DNA of 32,781 nt from Steroidobacter sp. (lineage in GTDB: Bacteria > Pseudomonadota > Gammaproteobacteria > Steroidobacterales > Steroidobacteraceae), in assembly GCF_016790065.1 (NCBI RefSeq), contig NZ_JAEUPY010000395.1, positions 1 to 32,781 of the forward strand, read 5' to 3'. Of the stretch, positions 23,885-32,714 are shown one piece after another. The position numbers and the translations under genes were made by a program. The stretch's first letter is position 1. Each line of letters opens with the position of its first letter. Under the pieces are notes generated by a model. That model saw only the letters and a program-made list of their open reading frames with translations. It did not search any database and was not told the DNA's origin.

Positions 23885-24574
23885 ATGAAACGATCGACCG
23901 TCAAAACCCCTGCGCGCGCGCCGCGGGCCGCACTGCGGCCTCGCAAGCTGCCGACTCAGGATCGCAGTAAGGCCAGCATCGAGAAGATCCTGCAAGGCAC
24001 GCGCGAATTGCTGAAGAGCGGCGGCCCTACCGCCGTCACTACCCCCAACATTGCCGCCCACTCCGGCGTCTCGGTGGGCTCGATCTACCAGTACTTCCCC
24101 AACAAAGAAGCCATCATTCACGCGCTGTACGAAGCCAAGCTGTCGCACATTCGCGAGATCGCCACGGACACCCAGTGGCAATCGGAGACCGACTGGCGCA
24201 CGTTCTTCGGCAAATGGATTCGCGCCATCAAACACGGCGAGGCGCAGATGGATTACGACCTCTCGATGAACGAGGCCATCCAGTTTTTCCCCGGTCTGGC
24301 CGGGGTGTCACAAACGCACGCGGAAACTTTCGCCGACATCATCGTCTCGCACCTGAAACGACTCGGCTCGCGCTGGCCCGAGGACGCCCTGTTCGACCTC
24401 GCCGTGCACGCGTTCTTTCTGAACTCCGGCACTTGGTTGTATTGGTCGTACGCCGGCGCGTCGTTACCTCAAGGGATCGACCGACTGGTGAGCAGCGTAC
24501 AAGCCATCGTCACCCCTGCGATGGACGGCAGCCCGCCGCCGAAGCGTCCATACGCTCGGCGGCGGTCGAAGTAA
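23885..24574 (+). CDS. TetR/AcrR-family transcriptional regulator
   Basis: This 229-residue regulator has a basic N-terminal tail (1-25), the TetR helix-turn-helix at about 30-75 with TTPNIAAHSGVSVGSIYQYFPNKEAI, and an all-helical ligand and dimer domain to about residue 210. It ends in a basic tail (KRPYARRRSK). TetR proteins repress divergent genes and leave the DNA on ligand binding. Divergent to it is the TonB receptor-esterase-serine hydrolase set, and a 20-bp palindrome lies between, so that set is the likely target. No strong ribosome site precedes the ATG at 23885. The gene ends 15 bp before the end of the convergent membrane-protein gene. Confidence 0.92.
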   Translation: MKRSTVKTPARAPRAALRPRKLPTQDRSKASIEKILQGTRELLKSGGPTAVTTPNIAAHSGVSVGSIYQYFPNKEAIIHALYEAKLSHIREIATDTQWQSETDWRTFFGKWIRAIKHGEAQMDYDLSMNEAIQFFPGLAGVSQTHAETFADIIVSHLKRLGSRWPEDALFDLAVHAFFLNSGTWLYWSYAGASLPQGIDRLVSSVQAIVTPAMDGSPPPKRPYARRRSK

Positions 24575-24589
24575 CACTGTGAAACGCCT

Positions 24590-25483
24590 TCAGTCGGCGC
24601 GCGCCGCGAGCTTGTCCCGTGTTCGCCCACCGAAGGTTGCTGCCAAACTTGCGCAGAATGCACCGGCCAGCAGCGAGATCACCATCCATAACGAAATCCC
24701 CGCGGCGACCTTACGTGCGGCGTCCGCAGCGGCCTTCGCTTCCTGTGCGACTTTGTCCTTAGCGGCCTTTGCTTGGTTGATCACCGAGTCGACGCGTTGC
24801 TCGGCCTCGCGCTCATTCATTCCGGTGCGGCGCGCGATGATCTGTGCGAGATAGGTCCGATCGGCGGTGCTCAGCTCACCCTGCCGCAAGCTGGTCGCCA
24901 AGATCCGACCGATATCTTGATGCACGGAGGATGACGTGGCATCCGTGTCGCTCGACTCGGATCTGAGCAGCATGTCGGCGAAATAGTTGGTCGAATCCTC
25001 TGTCGTGACTTGTGCCAATTGCGCACTGGCGGCCGAACTCACAGCGCCCAGCGCGCCGGCACCGGCCTGTGCCGCCCCGCCAATGATTGCGCCAGCACTC
25101 GACGCCAGAATGGATGCACTCAGCACCGCGCCCAGCGCCCACACCAGAAAGCCATGCGCGGTGTCGCGGAAGAAGACTTCACCGTCATGGATGTCCACCC
25201 AAATCGTCCGCAGCCGGCCGGCAAGATATCCGCCCAACGCAGCCGAGACCACTTGGGTCAGCAGCAACCAAATCATGGCGGCGATACCAAACGTTTGCGC
25301 CGACGCGCCCGCGCCCGCCCATGGAGAAACGGACGCCAGGCCTAATCCGCCGCCCAACGCCAACAATATCAGCGACACCGCAGCGGCGACGACGGCGCCG
25401 CCGATGATGGCCGCCCACGACACCGCAGATCGGCCGGACTCCCGCGGAGTTGAATTTAAAACATCGATAGTCGATGCGACCAT
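24590..25483 (-). CDS. Gly/Ala-rich membrane protein of unknown function
   Basis: This 297-residue inner-membrane protein has hydrophobic segments at about 23-50, 64-88, 108-148 and 260-285. The motif WVDIHDGEVFFRDTAHGFLVWALG lies between the second and third (about 95-118). An Ala/Lys-rich helical stretch with REAEQRVDSVINQAKAA and KDKVAQEAKAAAD lies at about 215-258, probably outside the membrane and helical or coiled-coil. I recall similar proteins annotated as PhnA-like or hypothetical in alphaproteobacteria, with no proven function. AGGAG is nine bases before the ATG at 25483. It follows the hemerythrin gene by 66 bp on the same strand and may be co-expressed with it as part of an envelope or oxidative stress set. 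No catalytic motif is visible. Confidence 0.75.
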   Translation of the reverse strand: MVASTIDVLNSTPRESGRSAVSWAAIIGGAVVAAAVSLILLALGGGLGLASVSPWAGAGASAQTFGIAAMIWLLLTQVVSAALGGYLAGRLRTIWVDIHDGEVFFRDTAHGFLVWALGAVLSASILASSAGAIIGGAAQAGAGALGAVSSAASAQLAQVTTEDSTNYFADMLLRSESSDTDATSSSVHQDIGRILATSLRQGELSTADRTYLAQIIARRTGMNEREAEQRVDSVINQAKAAKDKVAQEAKAAADAARKVAAGISLWMVISLLAGAFCASLAATFGGRTRDKLAARAD

Positions 25484-25549
25484 GGCAAGACGCTCCTGGA
25501 GTCATTGGAACGCGATCTGTACGGTGTCGGGTTGTTAGAAGAATGGCGC

Positions 25550-26194
25550 CTACGGCGACTTGCGCGAACTCGGCTTGGACTTGCTAGCTGACTTGGCCGC
25601 AGACTGCGCGGTCGCTGCTGCTACTGCACTCTCGTCCTCATCCTGCTCGCCGTCGAGTGCGTCGCCCTCGTCGAGGTCCTCGTCCGAGCCGAGCTGGGTC
25701 ATGAGTTCCTGTTTGCGGCCGACCAACTCGGCGCCCATCGATTCCAGGTCCAGATCCGTGCCCTCGAGCAGCGGGAACAACTCGTTTTCTTCCTCGTCCA
25801 CGTGATGCTTGACGTACTCGCTCAGCACTTTCACGGTCGCTTTGTAGGGTTCGTCCTCGGCATCCATGGCCTCGATCTTGGCGATCAAATCCTTCACCGT
25901 CGCATGCTCGACGGCCGCTTCGTTGACCAGCTCGACGTCCTCGCCATCGAGCACATTCTTGGCGGCGGGATACAGAATCTCCTCTTCGATCTGTGCATGC
26001 AGCGTCAGCTGCTGACAAATCTGCTCGGCCAACGCCTGCTGTTCGTCACTGTCGGCGGACTCGAATTCATCGAATAGCTCTGCGACCGCTTGATGCTCGG
26101 TCTTCAACAGCTCGAGCGCGTTGGCGGCGGCGCTGGCTGGCTTGCTGGCCGAGTTTTGTTTCGGCTTACGATTCGCTGGGGATGGTTTGACCAC
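25550..26194 (-). CDS. Hemerythrin HHE-domain protein
   Basis: This is a 214-residue cytoplasmic protein. A basic N-terminal tail (1-25) is followed by a four-helix hemerythrin domain at about 27-145. Likely di-iron ligands are His34 (TEHQAV), His66 with Glu70 (LHAQIEEEILYP), His97 (EHATV) and His130 or His131 with Glu135 (HHVDEEENELFP). The domain binds O2 or protects against peroxide and NO stress. A strongly acidic stretch (about 171-189) and a Lys/Ser-rich end follow and look disordered. The start is GTG at 26194 with AGGAG seven bases upstream; an ATG alternative is not visible near it. It is divergent from the catalase gene, so a shared oxidative-stress role is likely. Confidence 0.88.
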   Translation of the reverse strand: MVKPSPANRKPKQNSASKPASAAANALELLKTEHQAVAELFDEFESADSDEQQALAEQICQQLTLHAQIEEEILYPAAKNVLDGEDVELVNEAAVEHATVKDLIAKIEAMDAEDEPYKATVKVLSEYVKHHVDEEENELFPLLEGTDLDLESMGAELVGRKQELMTQLGSDEDLDEGDALDGEQDEDESAVAAATAQSAAKSASKSKPSSRKSP

Positions 26195-26376
26195 GGGCGG
26201 GCTCCTGGATGATTGGCTGGCGTATAGAAAGACGATCGTTGCGCCGGAGTTCCTGCATGGCAGCCTCGGCAGAGATTAAATTCTTCGCCCGGGCGTTTTC
26301 GGTCGACGGCTGTGCTGGAGCGCCTACAGTGGCCATTGTTTCTTAATGAAGATGCAACAGCACGCCTGGATATCAA

Positions 26377-26401
26377 GGAACAAACAAGTACGCGCCCCGT
26401 T
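26377..26401 (+). promoter_or_regulatory. GGAAC-N16-CGTT ECF-type promoter candidate for catalase
   Basis: GGAAC (26377-26381) and CGTT (26398-26401) are separated by exactly 16 bases and lie 45 bp before the catalase ATG. This matches the alphaproteobacterial EcfG general-stress promoter consensus (GGAAC-N16/17-CGTT) and also resembles other ECF promoters. It would place catalase under stress-sigma control. Only one example is seen in the window. Confidence 0.45.
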
Positions 26402-26445
26402 GCGTCAGTGCCGCCTCCCTCACCTCCTTTTTCCCTGAGTATCCC

Positions 26446-28860
26446 ATGGCGAATCGCAAGCCGAATTCCACGCGCGCGTCGAATACCATCAAGTCATCTT
26501 CTCGTTCGACAGTGAGTGGCCCCTCGGTAAAACCGGGAACAGCCAAAGGGCTGGCCGACGACGCACTATCGCTCAAAGCTGCCAGCACAGCGGAACTGGT
26601 CGCAGCGTTTCCTTACAACAAGAGCAAGGCTGCGGAGTTCGCTCCCGCGCCAGCGACTGAGCCGCCTGCGGGTCAAATCCAATCGCCGTCCTCCTATAGT
26701 GTGTTCGCAAGCACGCTCACTGAGAGCAATGCCTCGCCGAAAGTCGGTGACGGCGCGCAGTCGCTAGGCGTGAATCCTAGCAACGGGCCGTTGGATCGAG
26801 TACGTGTCGACTCGACCGGGCAAGCACTCACGACCAATCAGGGCGTGGCCGTTGCTGACAATCAGAACTCCCTGAAGGCCGGGCTGCGCGGCCCGACGCT
26901 GTTGGAAGATTTCATACTCCGAGAGAAGATCACTCACTTCGATCACGAGCGCATCCCTGAGCGAGTCGTGCATGCGCGCGGCTCCGGCGCACACGGCTAC
27001 TTCGAATGTTATGAGCCGTTGACCAAACTCAGCCGCGCGTCGCTGTTCGCCGAAAAGAACAAACGCACGCCAGTGTTCGTGAGGTTTTCAACGGTCGCCG
27101 GTGAGCGCGGCTCTGCCGACACGGTTCGCGACGTACGAGGTTTCGCCGTCAAGTTCTATACCGATGAAGGCAACTGGGACCTAGTGGGCAACAACATACC
27201 GGTGTTCTTCATCCAGGACGCGATGAAGTTTCCCGACGTGATTCACGCCGTCAAGCCGGAGCCGCATTTCGGCATGCCGCAGGCCTCCAGCGCGCACGAC
27301 ACTTTCTGGGACTTCGTGTCGTTGATGCCCGAGTCCATTCACATGCAGATGTGGGTCATGTCCGACCGCGCCATCCCGCGCAGCTATCGCATGATGCAGG
27401 GATTTGGTGTGCATACCTTCCGCTTGGTGAATGACGCCGGCGAGTCCACCTTCGTGAAGTTTCATTGGACTCCCGTCGCCGGCACGCATTCCTTGGACTG
27501 GGACGAAGCCGTCAAGATCAATGGCGCAGACTCCGACTTTCACCGCCGCGATTTATGGGAAGCCATCGAAGCAGGCGCGTATCCGGAATACGAGCTGGCC
27601 GTGCAAGCGTTCTCCGAAGCGCAGGCCAACGAGTTCAGCTTCGACGTGCTCGATGCCACCAAGCTGATTCCCGAGGAGCTGGTGCCCCTCACAGCCATCG
27701 GCCGGATGGTGCTCAACCGTAATCCGGACAATTTCTTCGCCGAGACCGAGCAAGTGGCGTTCTGCACGGCCCATATCGTGCCGGGCATCGATTTCTCCAA
27801 CGACCCGCTGTTGGGCGGCCGCATTCACTCGTATGTGGACACTCAAATCAGCCGCTTGGGCGGAGCCAACTTTCACGAGATCCCGATCAACTCGCCACTG
27901 GCGCAGGTTCACAACAATCAGCGCGATGGCATGCATCGTCAAGCCATCCCACGCGGCCGCGTCGCCTATGAACCGAACTCGCTGGGTGGCGGCTGTCCGT
28001 TTCAAGCCGGTGCCCGCGGTTTCGTGTCGTTTCCCGAGCCGGTGCAGGAAGACAAAGTTCGCGGCAAGCCGGAAAAGTTTGCCGAGCACTACACTCAAGC
28101 CTCGCTATTCTGGAACAGCCAGACGCCGATCGAGCAAGCTCACATCATTGGTGCGTTTCGTTTCGAGCTGACCAGGGTGCAAACCGCGTCGATTCGCGAA
28201 CGCGTCGTGTCGATGCTCGCCAACGTCGCTGCTGAACTCGCCGAAGGCGTCGCGCTGGGTCTTGGCATCGAAGTACCCGATGCGATGCCGATGGTGGCAC
28301 CGAAGATCGCCAAGCCGGAAGTGACTACATCGGCGGCATTGTCATTGTTCGCCCGGCCCGGAGCGGGCGGAGTCAAGACGCGACGAATCGCCATCCTGGT
28401 CGCCAACGGCGTCGAGTCTGCGTCGCTGACTGCCCTGCACGCCACTCTATCCGGTGCCGGCGCAGTGCCGCGTTTCGTCGCTGCACGCCTCGGTCGGGTC
28501 ACCGACACCGATGGCGACGGGATCGATGTCGAAGTATCGATGGAAGCAGCGCCTGCGGTGCTGTTCGATGCGCTGGTGCTGCCCGATGGCGCCGCCGCCG
28601 TGGCGACGCTCAGTCAAGACGGTCACACCCTGGAGTTCCTCAAAGATCAGTACCGCCACTGCAAGCCGATCCTGGCGCTGGGCAGCAGTGCAGATCTGCT
28701 GGTCAAAGCGGATATCGCTGCAATGCTGCCCTCGGGCGAGCCCGACACGGGCGTGTTGCTGTTCGAAGCGGCGGAGCATGTCAAGGCGGCCGCAGCGTTC
28801 GTCGTCGCCATTGGCAAGCACCGCCACTTCGCTCGGCACAGCGATCCGCCGTTAGTTTGA
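26446..28860 (+). CDS. katE: Large-subunit (clade 2, HPII/KatE-type) heme catalase
   Basis: This 804-residue cytoplasmic catalase converts H2O2 to water and O2. The core spans about 128-620, with His176 in [11 protein letters not shown], Asn249 in [11 protein letters not shown] and the heme-ligand Tyr463 in [13 protein letters not shown], aligned by equal spacing with E. coli HPII His128, Asn201 and Tyr415. A C-terminal class I amidotransferase-like domain (about 635-800, with [12 protein letters not shown] and LVLPDG) confirms the large-subunit clade. The position of HPII His392, which forms a His-Tyr crosslink, is Cys440 here. The N-terminal 125 residues are Ser/Thr/Ala-rich, longer than HPII's arm. 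HPII is 753 residues. The ATG at 26446 has no clear ribosome site. A GGAAC-N16-CGTT element lies 45 bp upstream. Divergent from hemerythrin. Confidence 0.93.
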   Translation: MANRKPNSTRASNTIKSSSRSTVSGPSVKPGTAKGLADDALSLKAASTAELVAAFPYNKSKAAEFAPAPATEPPAGQIQSPSSYSVFASTLTESNASPKVGDGAQSLGVNPSNGPLDRVRVDSTGQALTTNQGVAVADNQNSLKAGLRGPTLLEDFILREKITHFDHERIPERVVHARGSGAHGYFECYEPLTKLSRASLFAEKNKRTPVFVRFSTVAGERGSADTVRDVRGFAVKFYTDEGNWDLVGNNIPVFFIQDAMKFPDVIHAVKPEPHFGMPQASSAHDTFWDFVSLMPESIHMQMWVMSDRAIPRSYRMMQGFGVHTFRLVNDAGESTFVKFHWTPVAGTHSLDWDEAVKINGADSDFHRRDLWEAIEAGAYPEYELAVQAFSEAQANEFSFDVLDATKLIPEELVPLTAIGRMVLNRNPDNFFAETEQVAFCTAHIVPGIDFSNDPLLGGRIHSYVDTQISRLGGANFHEIPINSPLAQVHNNQRDGMHRQAIPRGRVAYEPNSLGGGCPFQAGARGFVSFPEPVQEDKVRGKPEKFAEHYTQASLFWNSQTPIEQAHIIGAFRFELTRVQTASIRERVVSMLANVAAELAEGVALGLGIEVPDAMPMVAPKIAKPEVTTSAALSLFARPGAGGVKTRRIAILVANGVESASLTALHATLSGAGAVPRFVAARLGRVTDTDGDGIDVEVSMEAAPAVLFDALVLPDGAAAVATLSQDGHTLEFLKDQYRHCKPILALGSSADLLVKADIAAMLPSGEPDTGVLLFEAAEHVKAAAAFVVAIGKHRHFARHSDPPLV

Positions 28861-29057
28861 AGAAGACGCAGGCGAACACTACGAGCCGGCGGACGCCAGG
28901 TGCCCTTGGCTCGCCGCGTACAGGTTTATCCAGCAATCTGTTGCAAATGACGGCCCCGTAGCATAAGAAGGATGAGTTCCGGACTACGCTCCGAGTTCTC
29001 ATTCCGCCGGGCGAGTTCACTCGCTGCCCCCATGACCGCCGCAGAGCGAGGAAACTC

Positions 29058-32000
29058 ATGAAAGGGCGCAGGACCAAACCCAAGCCGCCAACCGCTCGTA
29101 AGAAGGCGGCCGCGCCGCGATCAGCGAGTCACGGCAAAAACCCAGCGAAAGCCAACGGCCCGCTACCTCTCAGCCCATTAGTAGTGGGCATCGGCGCGTC
29201 CGCCGGCGGGCTCGAGGCCTTTACTACGTTCTTCACTCACATGCCGGCTGACTCCGGCATGGTCTTCGTCCTGGTTCAGCACCTGGATCCGCATCACAAG
29301 AGCATGCTCGTCGACCTGCTCGGCCGGCACACCGCGATGCCGGTCGTAGAGGCAAGCAACGGCGTGCAGCTCGGCGCGAACCGCATCTTCATCATTCCGC
29401 CGAATGCGACTCTCACACTGCGCGGCGGAATGTTGCGAGTTTCCAGACCCGCACCCGCAAGGGAGCATCGCCGGCCGATCGACACGTTCTTTGCCTCGCT
29501 AGCCGAGGATCAGGGGGAGCGAGCCGTTTGCGTCGTGCTCTCGGGCACTGGCAGCGATGGCAGCTTGGGCCTGAGAAAGATCAAGGAACACGGCGGACTG
29601 AGCCTGGCGCAAGCCGATGCGGATGCTACGGCGATGAGTGGCATGCCACAGAGCGCCGCCGCCACCGGCTTGGTCGATCACATCGTGCCGGTCGCGCAGA
29701 TGCCCGCCCTGCTCGTCGACTACCAACAGCATCTACACGAGATGGCGCCTCGCAAAGATGGCGACGGTAACCGCGTCGACATGCCCGAGCATATGACCGC
29801 GATTTGCTCGCTGTTGCGCGCCGGCGCGGGGCACGACTTCAGCCAGTACAAACGCAATACCTTGCTGCGCAGGATTCAGCGACGCATGCAGGTATTGCGC
29901 ATCGATGCAGTGCCTGCCTTCGTCGAACGGCTGCGCAAGGAACCGCGCCAGGTCGAATTGCTATTTCGTGAGCTGCTGATCGGTGTCACTCAATTCTTTC
30001 GCGATCCGCTGGCGTTCGCAGCCCTGGAGCGGACTGTCCTTCCTAAGCTGCTGGAGCACAAACACGCCGACGACCCGCTCCGCATCTGGGTACCGGCCTG
30101 CGCTACCGGCGAAGAAGTCTATTCCATTGCCATTCTGGTCAAAGAAGCGCTGGAACGCGCCGGTCTGCGACTGAAAGTCCAGATCTTCGGTACCGATGTG
30201 GACGATGCCGCAGTCACCGTTGCCCGCGCCGCCCGTTATCACAAGAGAATGGAAGGTGTGCCGCGAGAACGCATCGAGCGATGGTTCGTCGCGGACGGCG
30301 AGGAATACTGTCCCGCACGAGAAATTCGCGAGATGTGCATCTTTTCCACGCACAGCGTCATCAAAGATCCACCGTTTTCGCGCCTCGATCTGATTTCATG
30401 TCGAAATCTGCTGATCTATCTGGAGCCGAGCCTGCAGGATCGGCTCATGCAGATCTTCCACTACGCCTTGCGCTCCGATGGCTATCTGATCCTGGGGCAG
30501 TCCGAAGGCATCACGCGCAAGACCAAGCTGTTCGCGACGGTCGACAAGAAACATCGAATCTTCCAGCGCCGGCAGACAGCGGCGACAGCGTCCGATTTTC
30601 TGCTGACGTCGCCGCCGATGGCAAAAGGCGGGCTGGCAGCGAGGCTCGCCTCGCGCGCCCCCGATCCAGTGGACGCCGAGATCCGCAGCGTCATGGACAA
30701 ATACTCGCCGGCGTATGTCGTGGTCGATCGGCATCACGACATCGTGCGTTTTTCAGGCGGAGAGCTGGGACGCTTCCTCGAACCCTCGCCCGGCACCGCG
30801 AGCCTCAACTTGCTCGGCATGGTCCAGCGGGCGCTGCGCCCGGCAGTACGAGCGGCCATGCAACAGGCGCACAAGACAGCGCAGACGGTGATCAGCGAGC
30901 ATCCGATTCTGGAAATCGGCGGTAAGAGTCGCTCGATCAAGCTCATCGTCGCGCCGCTGGCCGATGAGCCCGGCACCGACATCAAACGCTGGGTGGTTGC
31001 TTTCCAGGAAGCCGCGCTGACCGCGAGCAAGCCGGCCCGGGCGGGCTCCGACATGTCGCACCTGGACCTGCAGGCGCTGGAGCAGGAACTGCTGACCACT
31101 AAAACGCAGCTGCGCGCCACCATCGACGAGCTGGAAACCTCCAACGAGGAGATGAAGTCCGCCAACGAAGAATATCAATCCATCAACGAGGAACTGCAGT
31201 CCTCGAACGAGGAGTTGGAGACCGCCAAGGAAGAGATGCAGTCGATCAACGAGGAATTGCAAACCATCAATGCGGAGATGAGCAGCAAGAACGAGACCTT
31301 GACGCGCTTGAATAGCGACCTGAAGAATCTGCTCGACAGCACCCAGATCGCCACGCTGTTTCTCGACAACAAACTGCGCATCGCCTATTTCACGCCGGCG
31401 ATGACCCAGCTCTTTCATCTTCGCGACAGCGACCGAGGTCGGCCGATCACGGATCTGGTCACCCGTATCCACTACGATGAACTGCGTCGCGATGTGACCA
31501 AGGTGCTGCACTCACTCGCGGTCCTCGAGCACGAAGTGAGCATCGTCGAGGACGGCACTGTCTTCCTGATGCGCATGCGGCCGTATCGAACCGTGGACGA
31601 TGTCATCGACGGCGTGGTGATCACGTTCCTGGATATCACGGCCCGCAAGCGTCACGAGCAGAACAGCGCGCACCTCGCGGCCATCGTCGAGTCGTCGCAG
31701 GACGCGATCATCAGCCACACCTTCGACAGCACCATCACCAGTTGGAATGCAGGCGCCGAAGCCATTTTCGGTTATTCCGCGGCCGAGGCCATCGGCCGGC
31801 CGTTCTCGATGCTGATCCCGTCGCAGCAGAGTGAGGATGTGCCGCAGATCCTGGACCGAGTGAAGCACGGTGAACGGGTCGAGCATTTCGAGATCGATAG
31901 GCTGCGCAAGGACGGCAAGCAGATCGATGTGTCGCTCACTCATTCACCGATCAAGGATGCCAGCGGCCAGATCGTGGCCGCTTCGACGATCGCTCGCGAG

Positions 32001-32660
32001 TTCACCGAGCGCAAGCTGGCCGAAGATCACCGGAAGGTGCTGGTCGCCGAGCTGGATCACCGTATCAAGAACACGCTGGCGGTCATCAGCGCGCTGATCG
32101 CGCAAACCGTCAAGAGCGCCGACTCGCCCGCCGACTTCGCACGGATCGTCCAAGGCCGCATCCAGGCACTGAGCCGGGTCCACGATCTACTCAATGTTCA
32201 CCAACAAAGCCATGCCGAGTTACGAGACGTGGTGTCCGGCGAACTGGCCGCCTACCGTCTGGGCAAGGAAGACAGGATCCGCACCGCCGGTCGAGAACGA
32301 GTGTGCCTGACGGCGAAGGCCGCTCAGACACTGTCGATGGCTCTGCACGAACTGTGCACCAACGCCGCCAAGTATGGCGCACTGTCGACCATCTCGGGCC
32401 AGGTCGACGTGAGCTGGAGCGTCACCAACGCCGCCCCCAATGACCGCCTGTCGCTGCAATGGATCGAAACCGGCGGACCACCCGTGGTGCCCCCGACTCG
32501 GCGCGGCTTCGGCAGTGAGTTGATCGAGCGCATCGTCCGGAATGACTTGGAGGCCGACGTGCAACGTGATTTTCTCAAGCATGGCGTCCGCTGTGCCATC
32601 GCGTTTGCACTGAGCGACAAGACCGGCTACGTCATTACAGCAACTGACGAGGCCGGTTGA
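29058..32660 (+). CDS. CheB-CheR-PAS-HWE hybrid sensor histidine kinase
   Basis: This 1200-residue soluble signalling protein has, in order: a basic tail (1-35); a CheB methylesterase-like domain (about 40-225; Ser48 in GASAGG, His75 in VQHLDP, Asp167 in SGTGSDG); a CheR methyltransferase-like domain (about 245-505; PACATGEEVYS, CRNLLIYL); and a PAS-like region (about 530-655). A coiled coil follows (about 667-760, repeated NEE(L/M) heptads), then two PAS domains (about 760-870 and 873-995) and an HWE-type kinase. The kinase phospho-His is His1001 in LDHRIKN, the N-box is HELCTNAAKYG near 1098, and the W-x-E signature is Trp1135/Glu1137. No membrane segment or receiver domain is visible. AGGA precedes the ATG, and a small hairpin (29011-29024) sits in the leader. 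HWE kinases often feed general stress or light responses; the partner is not encoded here. Confidence 0.92.
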   Translation: MKGRRTKPKPPTARKKAAAPRSASHGKNPAKANGPLPLSPLVVGIGASAGGLEAFTTFFTHMPADSGMVFVLVQHLDPHHKSMLVDLLGRHTAMPVVEASNGVQLGANRIFIIPPNATLTLRGGMLRVSRPAPAREHRRPIDTFFASLAEDQGERAVCVVLSGTGSDGSLGLRKIKEHGGLSLAQADADATAMSGMPQSAAATGLVDHIVPVAQMPALLVDYQQHLHEMAPRKDGDGNRVDMPEHMTAICSLLRAGAGHDFSQYKRNTLLRRIQRRMQVLRIDAVPAFVERLRKEPRQVELLFRELLIGVTQFFRDPLAFAALERTVLPKLLEHKHADDPLRIWVPACATGEEVYSIAILVKEALERAGLRLKVQIFGTDVDDAAVTVARAARYHKRMEGVPRERIERWFVADGEEYCPAREIREMCIFSTHSVIKDPPFSRLDLISCRNLLIYLEPSLQDRLMQIFHYALRSDGYLILGQSEGITRKTKLFATVDKKHRIFQRRQTAATASDFLLTSPPMAKGGLAARLASRAPDPVDAEIRSVMDKYSPAYVVVDRHHDIVRFSGGELGRFLEPSPGTASLNLLGMVQRALRPAVRAAMQQAHKTAQTVISEHPILEIGGKSRSIKLIVAPLADEPGTDIKRWVVAFQEAALTASKPARAGSDMSHLDLQALEQELLTTKTQLRATIDELETSNEEMKSANEEYQSINEELQSSNEELETAKEEMQSINEELQTINAEMSSKNETLTRLNSDLKNLLDSTQIATLFLDNKLRIAYFTPAMTQLFHLRDSDRGRPITDLVTRIHYDELRRDVTKVLHSLAVLEHEVSIVEDGTVFLMRMRPYRTVDDVIDGVVITFLDITARKRHEQNSAHLAAIVESSQDAIISHTFDSTITSWNAGAEAIFGYSAAEAIGRPFSMLIPSQQSEDVPQILDRVKHGERVEHFEIDRLRKDGKQIDVSLTHSPIKDASGQIVAASTIAREFTERKLAEDHRKVLVAELDHRIKNTLAVISALIAQTVKSADSPADFARIVQGRIQALSRVHDLLNVHQQSHAELRDVVSGELAAYRLGKEDRIRTAGRERVCLTAKAAQTLSMALHELCTNAAKYGALSTISGQVDVSWSVTNAAPNDRLSLQWIETGGPPVVPPTRRGFGSELIERIVRNDLEADVQRDFLKHGVRCAIAFALSDKTGYVITATDEAG

Positions 32661-32686
32661 CTCACGAAAAGTCTACGCAGGCCCTG

Positions 32687-32703
32687 CCCAGGCGGCGCCT
32701 GGG
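32687..32703. terminator. Perfect hairpin between the kinase and BON genes
   Basis: CCCAGGC (32687-32693) pairs with GCCTGGG (32697-32703) around a 3-base loop. It lies in the 54-bp space between two convergent genes, where a two-way terminator is expected. No T-run follows directly on either strand, so it is not a classic intrinsic terminator. Confidence 0.4.
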
Positions 32704-32714
32704 ACGCGGAGCGG

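Noticed and set aside
28882..28913. Hairpin CGAGCC/GGCTCG after the catalase stop
   Set aside because: Six-bp stem with a 20-base loop and no T-run; not convincing as a terminator.
31120..31320. Repetitive DNA possibly marking a CRISPR or minisatellite
   Set aside because: The repetition comes from coiled-coil codons (NEE-type heptads) of the kinase in frame; no regular repeat-spacer structure.
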